From Pseudotabrizicola algicola (GTDB taxonomy: Bacteria; Pseudomonadota; Alphaproteobacteria; Rhodobacterales; Rhodobacteraceae), in assembly GCF_010915705.1 (NCBI RefSeq), contig NZ_JAAIKE010000003.1:509129-573128 (forward strand): a stretch of DNA of 64,000 bases. The letters are read 5' to 3'. Under the pieces are notes generated by a model. It was not told where the DNA came from, ran no database searches, and saw only the letters and a program-made list of their open reading frames with translations. The translations under genes were made by a program, and so were the position numbers. Positions 1 to 7,014 of the stretch are shown piece by piece; positions within the stretch are counted from its first letter, which is position 1; each line of letters opens with the position of its first letter.

Positions 1-156
1 CACGGCCTTTGCATAGGCCAGCAGGAACTCGGGGCTTCCGACCGGCAAAGGCAGGGCAATGCCCTTGCCCCCCTGCGGCTTGTAATAGGCGCGGGTCTTG
101 CCGTGCCGATCATTGTAAACGTGCAGATGCACGAATGAGACTTCACGCTTGCCCAT
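1..156 (-). CDS. Phage-type tyrosine integrase, N-terminal fragment (runs off the left edge)
   Basis: Only the first 52 codons are inside the window; the gene continues to the left. The visible N-terminus carries a pattern typical of N-terminal arms of alphaproteobacterial site-specific integrases: VHLHVYNDRHGKTRAYY, then a short loop ending in GSPEFLLAY. The catalytic R, H and Y residues would lie outside the window, so activity cannot be judged. The ATG at 156-154 sits one base after the stop of the upstream 92-residue gene, so the two are probably cotranscribed. An integrase here marks the region as an integrated mobile element extending left of the window. Confidence 0.7.
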   Translation of the reverse strand, partial: MGKREVSFVHLHVYNDRHGKTRAYYKPQGGKGIALPLPVGSPEFLLAYAKAV

Positions 157-157
157 G

Positions 158-436
158 TCACAGCACCTTGTCCCAAGGGTTTTCGGTGGGTGCAGCAGCG
201 GGCTTGCCCACCTGCACCAATTCGATGGCAAAGCTGCCATCCGGAGCGACCTTGAATGCGGCAGGTTCCTTTCCCTGCCCCGTCACGAGTTGCATCGCCC
301 GCTTCGCGGCCGTGACAGAGAAGCCTTTTGGTTTTTTCGCTTCGCTGATGAGCTTCTTAGCCCATGTGAAGCTGGCTTTCTGGGGTTTGGCAGCCGATGA
401 CGCCTGCGGAGCCGAATTCGTCTTTTCCTCTGTCAT
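158..436 (-). CDS. Hypothetical protein, 92 aa, island gene next to integrase
   Basis: I do not recognise this protein. It is polar, with an Ala/Lys-rich N-terminal third and a short beta-like stretch near residues 60-75 (AAFKVAPDGSFAIELVQV). Its ATG (436-434) overlaps the stop of the preceding RHH gene as TGATG, and its own stop lies one base before the integrase start. The three genes therefore form one translationally coupled transcript. The position between a small DNA-binding protein and an integrase would suit an element accessory factor, but that is inference from context only. A longer upstream reading exists in this frame and was rejected because it would overwrite the RHH gene. Confidence 0.55.
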   Translation of the reverse strand: MTEEKTNSAPQASSAAKPQKASFTWAKKLISEAKKPKGFSVTAAKRAMQLVTGQGKEPAAFKVAPDGSFAIELVQVGKPAAAPTENPWDKVL

Positions 437-576
437 CACCGCACCCCGTGCCCAGATGCCATGCTGTTCTTCAACAATTGCCGAAGTTCGGCGTTCATGG
501 ACCTGCCGTTCTCGGCAGCCCTGCGTTCGAGCCAACCCTTCTCGTCTTCTGTCAGTCGCAGCCTCAAGGTTTTCAT
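436..576 (-). CDS. Arc-family ribbon-helix-helix DNA-binding protein, 46 aa
   Basis: This minimal Arc-type ribbon-helix-helix protein has a beta strand (MKTLRLRLTEDE) followed by two helices with the Arc-like RSMNAELRQLL segment. It is too short to hold anything beyond the DNA-binding fold, so it should act as a dimer. It is transcribed away from a second RHH gene (668-988) across a short region holding two near-identical CCCCAC/GTGGGG palindromes, which are plausible operators for one or both proteins. Downstream it is coupled to the 92-aa gene and the integrase, so it may repress integrase expression or act as an excisionase-like factor; that role is inferred. Confidence 0.7.
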   Translation of the reverse strand: MKTLRLRLTEDEKGWLERRAAENGRSMNAELRQLLKNSMASGHGVR

Positions 577-592
577 GTAGAACCCTCCATTT

Positions 593-655
593 GCCCCACG
601 GTGGGGCTTCCGTGAGGCTAGATGGATTTTGCTTGATGTCAACCCCACAGTGGGG
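593..655. promoter_or_regulatory. Twin RHH-type operators in divergent promoter region
   Basis: Two palindromes lie between the divergent RHH genes: GCCCCAC-G-GTGGGGC at 593-607 and CCCCAC-A-GTGGGG at 643-655, with centres 49 bp apart. They share the same six-base arm and a single central base. One site overlaps the leader of the minus-strand gene. The other lies just upstream of its best -35 hexamer and about 13 bp before the start of the plus-strand gene. This is the layout expected of an autoregulated RHH repressor. Confidence 0.6.
615..642 (-). promoter_or_regulatory. Candidate promoter for the minus-strand RHH-integrase genes
   Basis: On the minus strand a perfect TTGACA (642-637) is followed after 16 bases by TAGCCT (620-615), a weak -10. 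The promoter lies exactly between the two CCCCAC/GTGGGG palindromes, so repressor bound at both would flank it. The -10 match is only partial. Confidence 0.4.
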
Positions 656-667
656 CAATGGTGGGTC

Positions 668-988
668 ATGACGCGAGATGACCCCCCTGTTCGCATCCGA
701 CTTGGCCAAGAGTTGAAAGACCTCGTCCAAGAGGCGGCGAAGAACAATCGTCGTTCGATGAACGCTGAAATCAACGCACGTCTGGAGGAGAGCTTTGGGA
801 TTGTGCCCGAAGACACGCCCCTCCCACGCAGTGCTCCCGGCACAGGCTGGATCAAGGCTGCAAAGCGAGCGGCCGCGGGTGGATCACCAGACGAACGGCT
901 GTCTAAGCTGGAAGCTGAGGTCCGGGAACTGAAGGCGGGGCTGCTGGAACTGCGACAGGCACGACAGGACGGCCCAGAAACGGCCTGA
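668..988 (+). CDS. Arc-like RHH DNA-binding protein with C-terminal coiled coil, 106 aa
   Basis: An N-terminal Arc-like ribbon-helix-helix domain (about residues 5-50) contains a beta strand VRIRLGQ and the helix segment RSMNAEINARLEESF. A linker follows, then a heptad-rich C-terminal helix (KLEAEVRELKAGLLELRQ) suggesting dimer or tetramer assembly. The chosen ATG at 668 removes 13 upstream codons that would run through the operator. The RSMNAE core matches the neighbouring 46-aa protein, so the two probably recognise the same palindromes in their shared upstream region. Likely a transcriptional repressor of the element. Confidence 0.75.
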   Translation: MTRDDPPVRIRLGQELKDLVQEAAKNNRRSMNAEINARLEESFGIVPEDTPLPRSAPGTGWIKAAKRAAAGGSPDERLSKLEAEVRELKAGLLELRQARQDGPETA

Positions 989-1066
989 TCGGTATGCGGG
1001 GGTGAAGGGATACCGTGAGCGCAGGCCCGCTCTGTGAACCACTCCCGACGCTCAGCCTTCCACAGA

Positions 1067-1519
1067 CTAGGTTCGGACCTGACGCGCCTGCTCGATCTTC
1101 TCAGCCAAGACCTCAGCATCTGGGACGCGCAGCAGCAGGGTATTCAGGATCGACCCGGTGCGCACCGTCACGAGACCCGGCGCGACAGTCACTTGGTTGA
1201 TCTGTTCCAGCGGGATCGCCCGCACCGTCTTGCTCAGGCCCGCAACGAACAGAACGTTGCGCGTCGTCACTACCGCCAGCCGCCGCTGCCATGACAGATA
1301 GGCCAAGGCATAGGTGATCGCGGCCAACACTCCGAAGACGATCCCGACCCCCAGAACCTCCCCACCTTTTGCGATCAGCAGCAGGGATAGCCCAGCGAGG
1401 GGGAGAGCAAGGAGCAGGAGTTGCGCGAACATGCCACCTTTAGACCACGGCGAGACATGGACAACTTCCTCACCCTGGGCGAGGGTCACATGGGCGCGGA
1501 TGGAAGGGTCTGGGGTCAT
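1067..1519 (-). CDS. Membrane protein with bacterial PH-like (YdbS/DUF304-type) domain, 150 aa
   Basis: After a short polar N-terminus, two hydrophobic segments (about residues 29-50 and 55-76) form a membrane hairpin. A soluble domain of about 70 residues follows, with the beta-rich pattern of the bacterial PH-like family (LAVVTTRNVLFVAGL, IPLEQINQVTV). Molecular function in this family is generally unclear; one membrane hairpin plus one PH-like domain is a common minimal form. It is transcribed divergently from an XRE repressor across a pair of GAAC-N5-GTTC sites, so that repressor probably controls it. The longer upstream start was rejected because it would cross both operators and the repressor start. 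Confidence 0.65.
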   Translation of the reverse strand: MTPDPSIRAHVTLAQGEEVVHVSPWSKGGMFAQLLLLALPLAGLSLLLIAKGGEVLGVGIVFGVLAAITYALAYLSWQRRLAVVTTRNVLFVAGLSKTVRAIPLEQINQVTVAPGLVTVRTGSILNTLLLRVPDAEVLAEKIEQARQVRT

Positions 1520-1534
1520 GGATACACCGGATAA

Positions 1535-1607
1535 GAACAATTCGTTCCGTATCGTATGCCCATAACATTCATGGCGGTAAGGTTTTTTCCGGAACAGAAC
1601 GTTCCGG
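1535..1607. promoter_or_regulatory. Twin GAAC-N5-GTTC operators between PH-domain and XRE genes
   Basis: Two inverted repeats share one architecture: GAAC-AATTC-GTTC at 1535-1547, and the longer CCGGAAC-AGAAC-GTTCCGG at 1589-1607. Their starts are 57 bp apart. The second ends one base before the ATG of the XRE gene, leaving no room for a normal Shine-Dalgarno. These look like autoregulatory operators of the XRE protein at 1608. Confidence 0.6.
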
Positions 1608-1973
1608 ATGGATATTTTTGCAAAACGACTGAAGGAGCGGGCCGCTGACCTAGGCATTTCCAACGCGCAGGCCGCCCGGCTATGCGAGTTGGACGAGCGC
1701 CGCTATGCCAACTACGCCAACGATCAGCGTGAGCCGGACCTCATGACACTGGCCAAGATCGCCCGCGTTCTGAACACCTCCGCCGATCACCTGCTCGGAC
1801 TGACAGACCCGACGCCGCAGACCGCACGGGCGCGGCTTCTGGATCGCCTGAACGTCGCCGCTGCCTCGCTGACGGACGAGGAACTGCGAACCATCGTTAC
1901 CCAGACCGAGGCACTTGCAATTCCGCGCCCAAAGAAAACCGGCAAGAAAATCCCTCCAATTTCAGGCGTCTAG
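1608..1973 (+). CDS. XRE-family transcriptional repressor, 121 aa
   Basis: A single helix-turn-helix domain of the Cro/CI type occupies about residues 5-65 (FAKRLKERAADLGISNAQAARL, then a helix ending TSADHLLGL). A C-terminal helix and a basic tail follow. The size and form suit a small phage- or island-type repressor. The ATG follows directly after a GAAC-N5-GTTC operator, so there is no clear ribosome binding site; the transcript may be leaderless or start inside the operator. It is divergent from the PH-domain membrane gene, which it probably regulates along with itself. Confidence 0.8.
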   Translation: MDIFAKRLKERAADLGISNAQAARLCELDERRYANYANDQREPDLMTLAKIARVLNTSADHLLGLTDPTPQTARARLLDRLNVAAASLTDEELRTIVTQTEALAIPRPKKTGKKIPPISGV

Positions 1974-2024
1974 GCGTTCCGTTCCGAAGGCCAAACCGTC
2001 ACCGCGCCGAAATTCATGGGGTGC

Positions 2025-2903
2025 TCAGGCGTTCGACAGGTCGCGCATCACCATGGCAATCGCCGACTGGACCATGACCGGATCGACCCCGCCTAGTATC
2101 TCACCGTTACTGGCGAGTTGGTGCTTGGCAAAGCGGTTCAGCACGGCTTGCTCGACCTCCCGAGCGACATCTTCGCTGGACGTGGGCTGCTGAAACTCGG
2201 CCCGCCACCGAAGGCCCGTCACCTCGAAAGCCATCGGCCCATTATGCGCAGCTTCCCGAGCGTCGGGCGCGTTGGAATATCCGACCTTCACCGCCAGCGG
2301 CTTCTTGCGCTCGTCGCGCAGCACGAGGGCGTAGACATACCAGACTTCGTGATCCCCGAACGCCCCGGTGAAACTGCCCTGATGCTTCGGGGCTAGTTTG
2401 CTGTTTTTCTTCATCACCAGCCCCTTGCCGAACTCGGTCATCGGCATGGCTGGCGGCACCTCGCGTCGCTCAAGCACCAACAACGGCTCGGCGGTGATCG
2501 TGTCGAGTTCCACGATCTTCGATTGGGCTTGCAGGTGATGGTTCGGCGTCAACGGCCCCACCAGTTCCGCGAACATGTTGTTCGGGTCGGTGATCTCCCA
2601 GACGGTGATCGGGTGCAGGGCGAACGGGAAGCGGGTTACGCTGTCGTATTCTGGATTGTCCCGCTTGCGGGGCAGGTCGTAGTCCTGCGTGTTCACTTCC
2701 AGATCGGACACGCGAAACGCGCCGACGACGCGCCCCTTGTGTGCCTCTTCGGTCGGCTCCCCTCTGGTGCCCACGGCGAACACCAGATCGCCCTCGGTCA
2801 GAACCTTCCGCGCATGGCTCCGTGCGGCCTTCGTCGCAAAGGTCAGCGGCCAAGCCGGGTTTCCGGGCGGCCCCCAGACGTATGTGAAGAAGACTTTGTT
2901 CAT
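2025..2903 (-). CDS. PUA/EVE-like plus GIY-YIG (MUG113/T5orf172-like) protein, 292 aa; candidate modification-sensing nuclease
   Basis: Two parts are visible. Residues 1-125 look like a PUA/EVE-type fold (GDLVFAVGT near 38-46, then a strand-rich stretch ending VWEITDPNNMF), a fold that in known cases reads modified bases. Residues 185-270 fit a GIY-YIG-like nuclease of the MUG113/T5orf172 kind: YVYAL at 189-193, KVGYS at 206-210, a following arginine (R216) and a late glutamate in NGEIL (E268). The start codon overlaps the stop of the AlbA_2-type gene by ATGA. It is the last gene of a three-gene cassette beside a restriction-modification operon, so restriction of modified foreign DNA is a reasonable inference. 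Neither domain has been confirmed by a profile search. Confidence 0.55.
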   Translation of the reverse strand: MNKVFFTYVWGPPGNPAWPLTFATKAARSHARKVLTEGDLVFAVGTRGEPTEEAHKGRVVGAFRVSDLEVNTQDYDLPRKRDNPEYDSVTRFPFALHPITVWEITDPNNMFAELVGPLTPNHHLQAQSKIVELDTITAEPLLVLERREVPPAMPMTEFGKGLVMKKNSKLAPKHQGSFTGAFGDHEVWYVYALVLRDERKKPLAVKVGYSNAPDAREAAHNGPMAFEVTGLRWRAEFQQPTSSEDVAREVEQAVLNRFAKHQLASNGEILGGVDPVMVQSAIAMVMRDLSNA

Positions 2904-4405
2904 CGCGGCTGCCTTGGGTTTTCGAGTTCATCAAGGCGAGCGGCTGCACTGAAAACGCCGCTTCGGACATTCGCGTTGCCGTCTGCATCCCGATAGATGT
3001 CTCGCAATAGGTCGAAAAGCGGATCGGCAGGCTCAAGCCCGTCAGGCAGGCCACGAATGCCGCGCACGATCTGCAGGTCGTTGAACCTCTGACGGAGTTC
3101 GTCGAACTGGCCAGCCTGCAAAGCTGCCACCACTTCAAGGATGGCTCCGCCGGGTCGTTCGAAGGCGGATCGCTGTCCCCTCAGTCGTTCAAGAGCGTTT
3201 TGCTTTGAGACGCGGTAGACCGCATTCGTTGCATCTAGCGCCTCAATCGCGGCGTCGATGTCGCCGCCAGCAAGCCGAACAAAGTAGAAGACGGGGAGCC
3301 ATTGCCTCTGCACCTTTGCGGACAAGCAGATGTATTCGAGCGGTTCGCGAACAACGTCATGGCCGAGGTAAGCAAGCAAAACGGCATCGGCGTCCAGTGC
3401 TCGCCCCTCGATCCGTTCGACCACCTGACCCTCAGGGTCAACTGCATGAACATCGCCGATAAGGCGCAAAGCTCGTGCCCCTGCGCGCTCTTCAAACTCG
3501 CCTTCGCGAATGAAATCGAGCTGATCGGCTAAGGCGCGGTCGATCACAATTCGCTTTGATCCTGCATCCAACTCGCCCTTTTCTGTGTCTACGATCAATG
3601 CCCGGTCCGCGCCGATTTCGCTGAGGCGGGTGGCGCTTGCCAACAAGGTCTGCGTTGCAGCCCTGTCCCGTTCGCGCAGCATGGCCAGCAAGTCACCGAA
3701 CTTGATTTTTCCAGACTGCCCGGCATAGCGGAACAGGATCGTTCCGTCTTCAAGGCCGTTTGCATCACGGCACACGATCACGGGTGGGGTTGGATACTTC
3801 TCGACATGGATGAAGCCGACTGCTTGATCGCCGACCTCGATAACATCCTTGGAAAAGGCTGGCGTAGGCGTCAGAAGGTTTTTCACCCTGTCTGTGATGC
3901 GGACGATGTCGGTATCTTGGAAGGCGGTGTCGGGCATCCCGGTAACACGGCACTCTGCGTCTTGGACGCCGATGAAAACAAAACCACCCCGATTGTTCGC
4001 CAGTGCAGCAATCGCACGAACAATTGGCTCCATGCGGCGAGGGTCGAACTGCGCCTTGCACTCTTGATCCGAGGTCTCCCCGTCCGCGAGAAACCAGCCG
4101 CCGTCACGTTGCACGAAGCGGGCGAACGCCCTTTCAGCCAACGTAGGTTCCCGCGGAGCGCCAGCCTCGATTGCCACCCCCACCAAGGCAGGCGCGAAGC
4201 CAGCAAGGAATGCGTCCAAAGCTGCTTCGGTGGCCGCTGGCACCTCTGGCCCATAATCCCCGGCATTGATCCCAGTTATCCTGCCCGAGTTTACAGGGCG
4301 ATCTTGCCGGTTGAAGTAGAACTGGATGTCTCGATTGCGCATCCCCCGGCGCAGCATAGCCTTGATCAGGCCAATCTCTTCGTCCGTGATGCTTCTACGC
4401 GGCAC
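2900..4405 (-). CDS. AlbA_2/Schlafen-type protein with N-terminal helical DNA-binding-like region, about 501 aa
   Basis: The N-terminal 60 residues are helical (TDEEIGLIKAML, then RNRDIQFYFNRQDRPVNSGRI), the type of region often fused ahead of AlbA_2 domains. An AlbA_2/Schlafen-like core follows: ECKAQFD at about 115-121 and ALANNRGGFVFIGVQD at about 134-149, where the family places its acidic and Asn-rich active region. The remaining 330 residues are unrecognised. Schlafen/AlbA_2 proteins include RNases and defence or regulatory ATP-binding proteins. I chose GTG at 4405; a TTG at 4459 would overlap the upstream gene by 41 bases. Both are uncertain. It is coupled (ATGA) to the EVE/GIY-YIG gene downstream. 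Confidence 0.65.
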   Translation of the reverse strand: MPRRSITDEEIGLIKAMLRRGMRNRDIQFYFNRQDRPVNSGRITGINAGDYGPEVPAATEAALDAFLAGFAPALVGVAIEAGAPREPTLAERAFARFVQRDGGWFLADGETSDQECKAQFDPRRMEPIVRAIAALANNRGGFVFIGVQDAECRVTGMPDTAFQDTDIVRITDRVKNLLTPTPAFSKDVIEVGDQAVGFIHVEKYPTPPVIVCRDANGLEDGTILFRYAGQSGKIKFGDLLAMLRERDRAATQTLLASATRLSEIGADRALIVDTEKGELDAGSKRIVIDRALADQLDFIREGEFEERAGARALRLIGDVHAVDPEGQVVERIEGRALDADAVLLAYLGHDVVREPLEYICLSAKVQRQWLPVFYFVRLAGGDIDAAIEALDATNAVYRVSKQNALERLRGQRSAFERPGGAILEVVAALQAGQFDELRQRFNDLQIVRGIRGLPDGLEPADPLFDLLRDIYRDADGNANVRSGVFSAAARLDELENPRQPR

Positions 4406-4418
4406 GCGTCTGGGTCTC

Positions 4419-6032
4419 TCAGGTTGCGCTGGTGTGGCGATGAGCGGGCAGATGATCAATCACCGTCTGCTGCAAATCAGGCTCCCAAAAGTAGTAAATT
4501 CGCAAGCAACGCTTCGGATCGCGGGCGTTGCCACCGTTCTTTACATGTTGGTCCACCTCATAGCGGCGACCCTGCCAGACGGTTTCGTAAGTGTCTCCGC
4601 CGCAGTAGGCGTTCAATATGCCCGGTTCGATAACCTCATCCCTTGTGCTTCCGCCACCATTCAAACGACGCAAATGCTGATCGGTGGCCAGCCAGGTAAT
4701 CGCTCGCGCAATTAGGCCCACATCCTCAAACTCTGGACTTCTAACCATGCGCCGCGCAGCTGGAGTGAGCACAATGCGGTCGGGAAAGGTTTGATCGAGC
4801 CAGTCGGGGAATTCAGCCCAATCTTGCGGCAAAGGCGGTTCGGCAGTCGGGGTGTCCCCTCCTCTTGCCAAGGCGTCCTGCAACTGCCTGATCTTGAAGA
4901 GCAGAGAACGGTTCTCTTGTTCGGCAGCCTTTGCACGTTCTTCGGCTACCACGGCCTCGCCGCTAAAATACTCGATCTCTTTGTCTTTGCTTGTCAGTTG
5001 TCGCTCAAGACTGTCGATCAGTTCTTGCGCGATACCCAATAGCTCGGCGTCGGGAGCCTGCTGCTCGGTGAGGCTGCTCGCCTTAAGTCGCCTACTGGCG
5101 GTTCGAACAGCAGCAAAGTCAACGACATCCTTGCCGAGGCGGGTTGTTGAAGTGCTGAGATCAGCGGCGAGGCGACGCAACCAGACTGCACAAGACTTGG
5201 CATTCTCAGGTTCCCGCAAAGGGGCTGCAAGAAAGAGGCGGTGCCGATACGGGTCATCTGAATTCGAAAAACCGGGCAGATAGACGCGCACAGCCCCGTC
5301 GAATACCGATCTGAACTTACCGAAGCGTTTGGTGAGAACCCATGTCAAATCGGCTGGCAGCCGGACAACTCGGGCAAGTCCAGCCGTGGCTTTTGCAACT
5401 TCTCTATCATTGATGAGTGGTTGCGCGGCTTCTCCCTCGGGCAGCGTGACCACGACCACAGGAAGCCGCCGCTCCGGGTCTTCCAGATGATCGCAGAGGT
5501 CTTCGGCATCGTTCTCAGTGCGCGGAGTTGCCGGTGTATCGCGCAATGGACGTCCTGCGCGGACAAGCCCCGGCGACGAGACCATTTGCAGCACGGTTCC
5601 AGGAACGTGGGGTTCGATGCTGACCTCAGCCTCCGCCGTGCTGACGATCAACCGGAGGCTCAACTGGGGGCGTTTGCCCACTTCGCCGCCGATCACAATT
5701 TCTGTTGTCCAGATGCGCCCAGCTACATCTTTGTCAGGGTCTTCTGCTCTCAACGCCCAGAGATCAGCCGTTTCCGTCTTGAAACGAACTGCCGAACTAT
5801 TGCGACCTCCTGCTAGGAATTCAAAGTCGAGGTGATCCCACGCATCCTTTGGAAGATTGCCGCCAGCCCGCTTCTTGGCCCACGCCAAAGCAGCCATTCG
5901 TGCACGATCTGCTGCCGCAGCGAAATCGTCACCGTCAAGTTGAGCCGCGACGCGGAGTATCTCAATGTCCCGGACTGGACGCGGCATCCGTCGGGCGAGA
6001 GGTGTGAGGGCTTCGCTGAACGTGGTGGACAT
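4419..6032 (-). CDS. Unrecognised 537-aa protein with central coiled coil, first gene of the three-gene cassette
   Basis: I do not recognise this family. The first 330 residues look like mixed alpha/beta globular sequence with a motif AVRVYLPGF and later DPYRHRLFLA. Residues of about 345-400 are a charged coiled coil (a run from LIDSLERQLTSKDKEIEYF to RSLLFKIRQLQ). The last 130 residues form a separate compact region ending RCLRIYYFWEPDLQQTVIDHLPAH. ATG at 6032 was chosen because GAGG sits six bases upstream; a longer reading to 6086 lacks a site. The stretch is visibly less GC-rich than the core genome. It precedes the AlbA_2-type gene by 13 bases, or overlaps it if the TTG start is used, so the two probably act together. 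Confidence 0.6.
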   Translation of the reverse strand: MSTTFSEALTPLARRMPRPVRDIEILRVAAQLDGDDFAAAADRARMAALAWAKKRAGGNLPKDAWDHLDFEFLAGGRNSSAVRFKTETADLWALRAEDPDKDVAGRIWTTEIVIGGEVGKRPQLSLRLIVSTAEAEVSIEPHVPGTVLQMVSSPGLVRAGRPLRDTPATPRTENDAEDLCDHLEDPERRLPVVVVTLPEGEAAQPLINDREVAKATAGLARVVRLPADLTWVLTKRFGKFRSVFDGAVRVYLPGFSNSDDPYRHRLFLAAPLREPENAKSCAVWLRRLAADLSTSTTRLGKDVVDFAAVRTASRRLKASSLTEQQAPDAELLGIAQELIDSLERQLTSKDKEIEYFSGEAVVAEERAKAAEQENRSLLFKIRQLQDALARGGDTPTAEPPLPQDWAEFPDWLDQTFPDRIVLTPAARRMVRSPEFEDVGLIARAITWLATDQHLRRLNGGGSTRDEVIEPGILNAYCGGDTYETVWQGRRYEVDQHVKNGGNARDPKRCLRIYYFWEPDLQQTVIDHLPAHRHTSAT

Positions 6033-6195
6033 TGGAAACCTCGCTGGCATCAGGACTTCATCGCTACATCGCAGAGAAAGCGGCAAGCACCGCTTTCATC
6101 ATTCAATCAGAAATTGCGCTTCGCCAAGCCGTGTTGCCTCACTCTCTCGGCAGAAAGGCTGGTCTTCGCGGGCAAACCGACCAAGGCGTCCGCCA

Positions 6196-7014
6196 TCAAC
6201 GCACGCACCCTAGAAATGTCAGGAGTATCCGATATGCAGGTTCATAGGCGGCGAAGGCTTGGGGGGAGGGCTGCAATTCGCCGTGCAGCAAGGTGTTGCG
6301 CAGCCCATAGATCACCTCGATCAGCCCTTCGAACAGTTGTTGGTCGCTGCATCGGAAGGTGATGTCGCTCGCCACGATCCCGGCACCGCCGCCCGCGAAC
6401 AGGTCGGTGAACGGGCGCGGATTACAGCGATTGAAAACCTCTAGCAGGGTTGCCCTTTGTGCAACTGACAGCGCGGCAAACTGCTCGTGAGCTTGCAAAG
6501 CATCGACGTCAAATCCAACAGTCGGAATGGTCGCCCGTACATTTGCCGGGTTGGCGATGGACTTCACTGTGCATTGCCAGCCTCCATTTGCCTTCTCGAC
6601 CCGATACCGCAGCCCGTAGCTGTCCGAACTCTGCGGAAGTGCTGCACCATTACTGATGCAGACCGACCGAAACGAGATACGTTCCACCACATCTTCATCC
6701 CGCGTCACTTCGATGTGGAAGCCATCGAGGCAGACATGCAGGTCGCGGATCAGCAGTTTCAGCTTTTGCGCAGGTTCACCGTCAGGGATGATGTTCCCGT
6801 GGCCGTCGCGCTGCATCGGACGCAAGAGAGGCATGATCCCGCTACGAACTGGGTTCGGTTGTGTTTTGACGAACCGAAGCCCATCGCGGTCTTTGCGTGA
6901 TCCCGACGCATGACGATACCACGCATTGAACGCGGCCCAGGCTTTGACGAAGGGGCCGATGTAGTCGATTTCGGCGCGGTTCATCCAGTCGGCGGCGTGG
7001 GGAGGCAGGGCCAT
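6196..7014 (-). CDS. HEPN-type protein with Rx4H motif in the restriction-modification operon, 272 aa
   Basis: The N-terminus has an aromatic helix pattern (IGPFVKAWAAFNAWYRH) common in HEPN proteins linked to restriction systems. The C-terminus carries LRNTLLHGE, with R239 and H244 giving the Rx4H motif that forms the RNase active site in HEPN nucleases. The middle is variable. The ATG overlaps the hsdS stop as TGATG, so it is translated with the RM genes. HEPN proteins in such settings are often toxins or abortive-infection RNases; here that role is inferred. The following 163 bases separate it from the next cassette. Confidence 0.7.
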   Translation of the reverse strand: MALPPHAADWMNRAEIDYIGPFVKAWAAFNAWYRHASGSRKDRDGLRFVKTQPNPVRSGIMPLLRPMQRDGHGNIIPDGEPAQKLKLLIRDLHVCLDGFHIEVTRDEDVVERISFRSVCISNGAALPQSSDSYGLRYRVEKANGGWQCTVKSIANPANVRATIPTVGFDVDALQAHEQFAALSVAQRATLLEVFNRCNPRPFTDLFAGGGAGIVASDITFRCSDQQLFEGLIEVIYGLRNTLLHGELQPSPQAFAAYEPAYRILLTFLGCVR

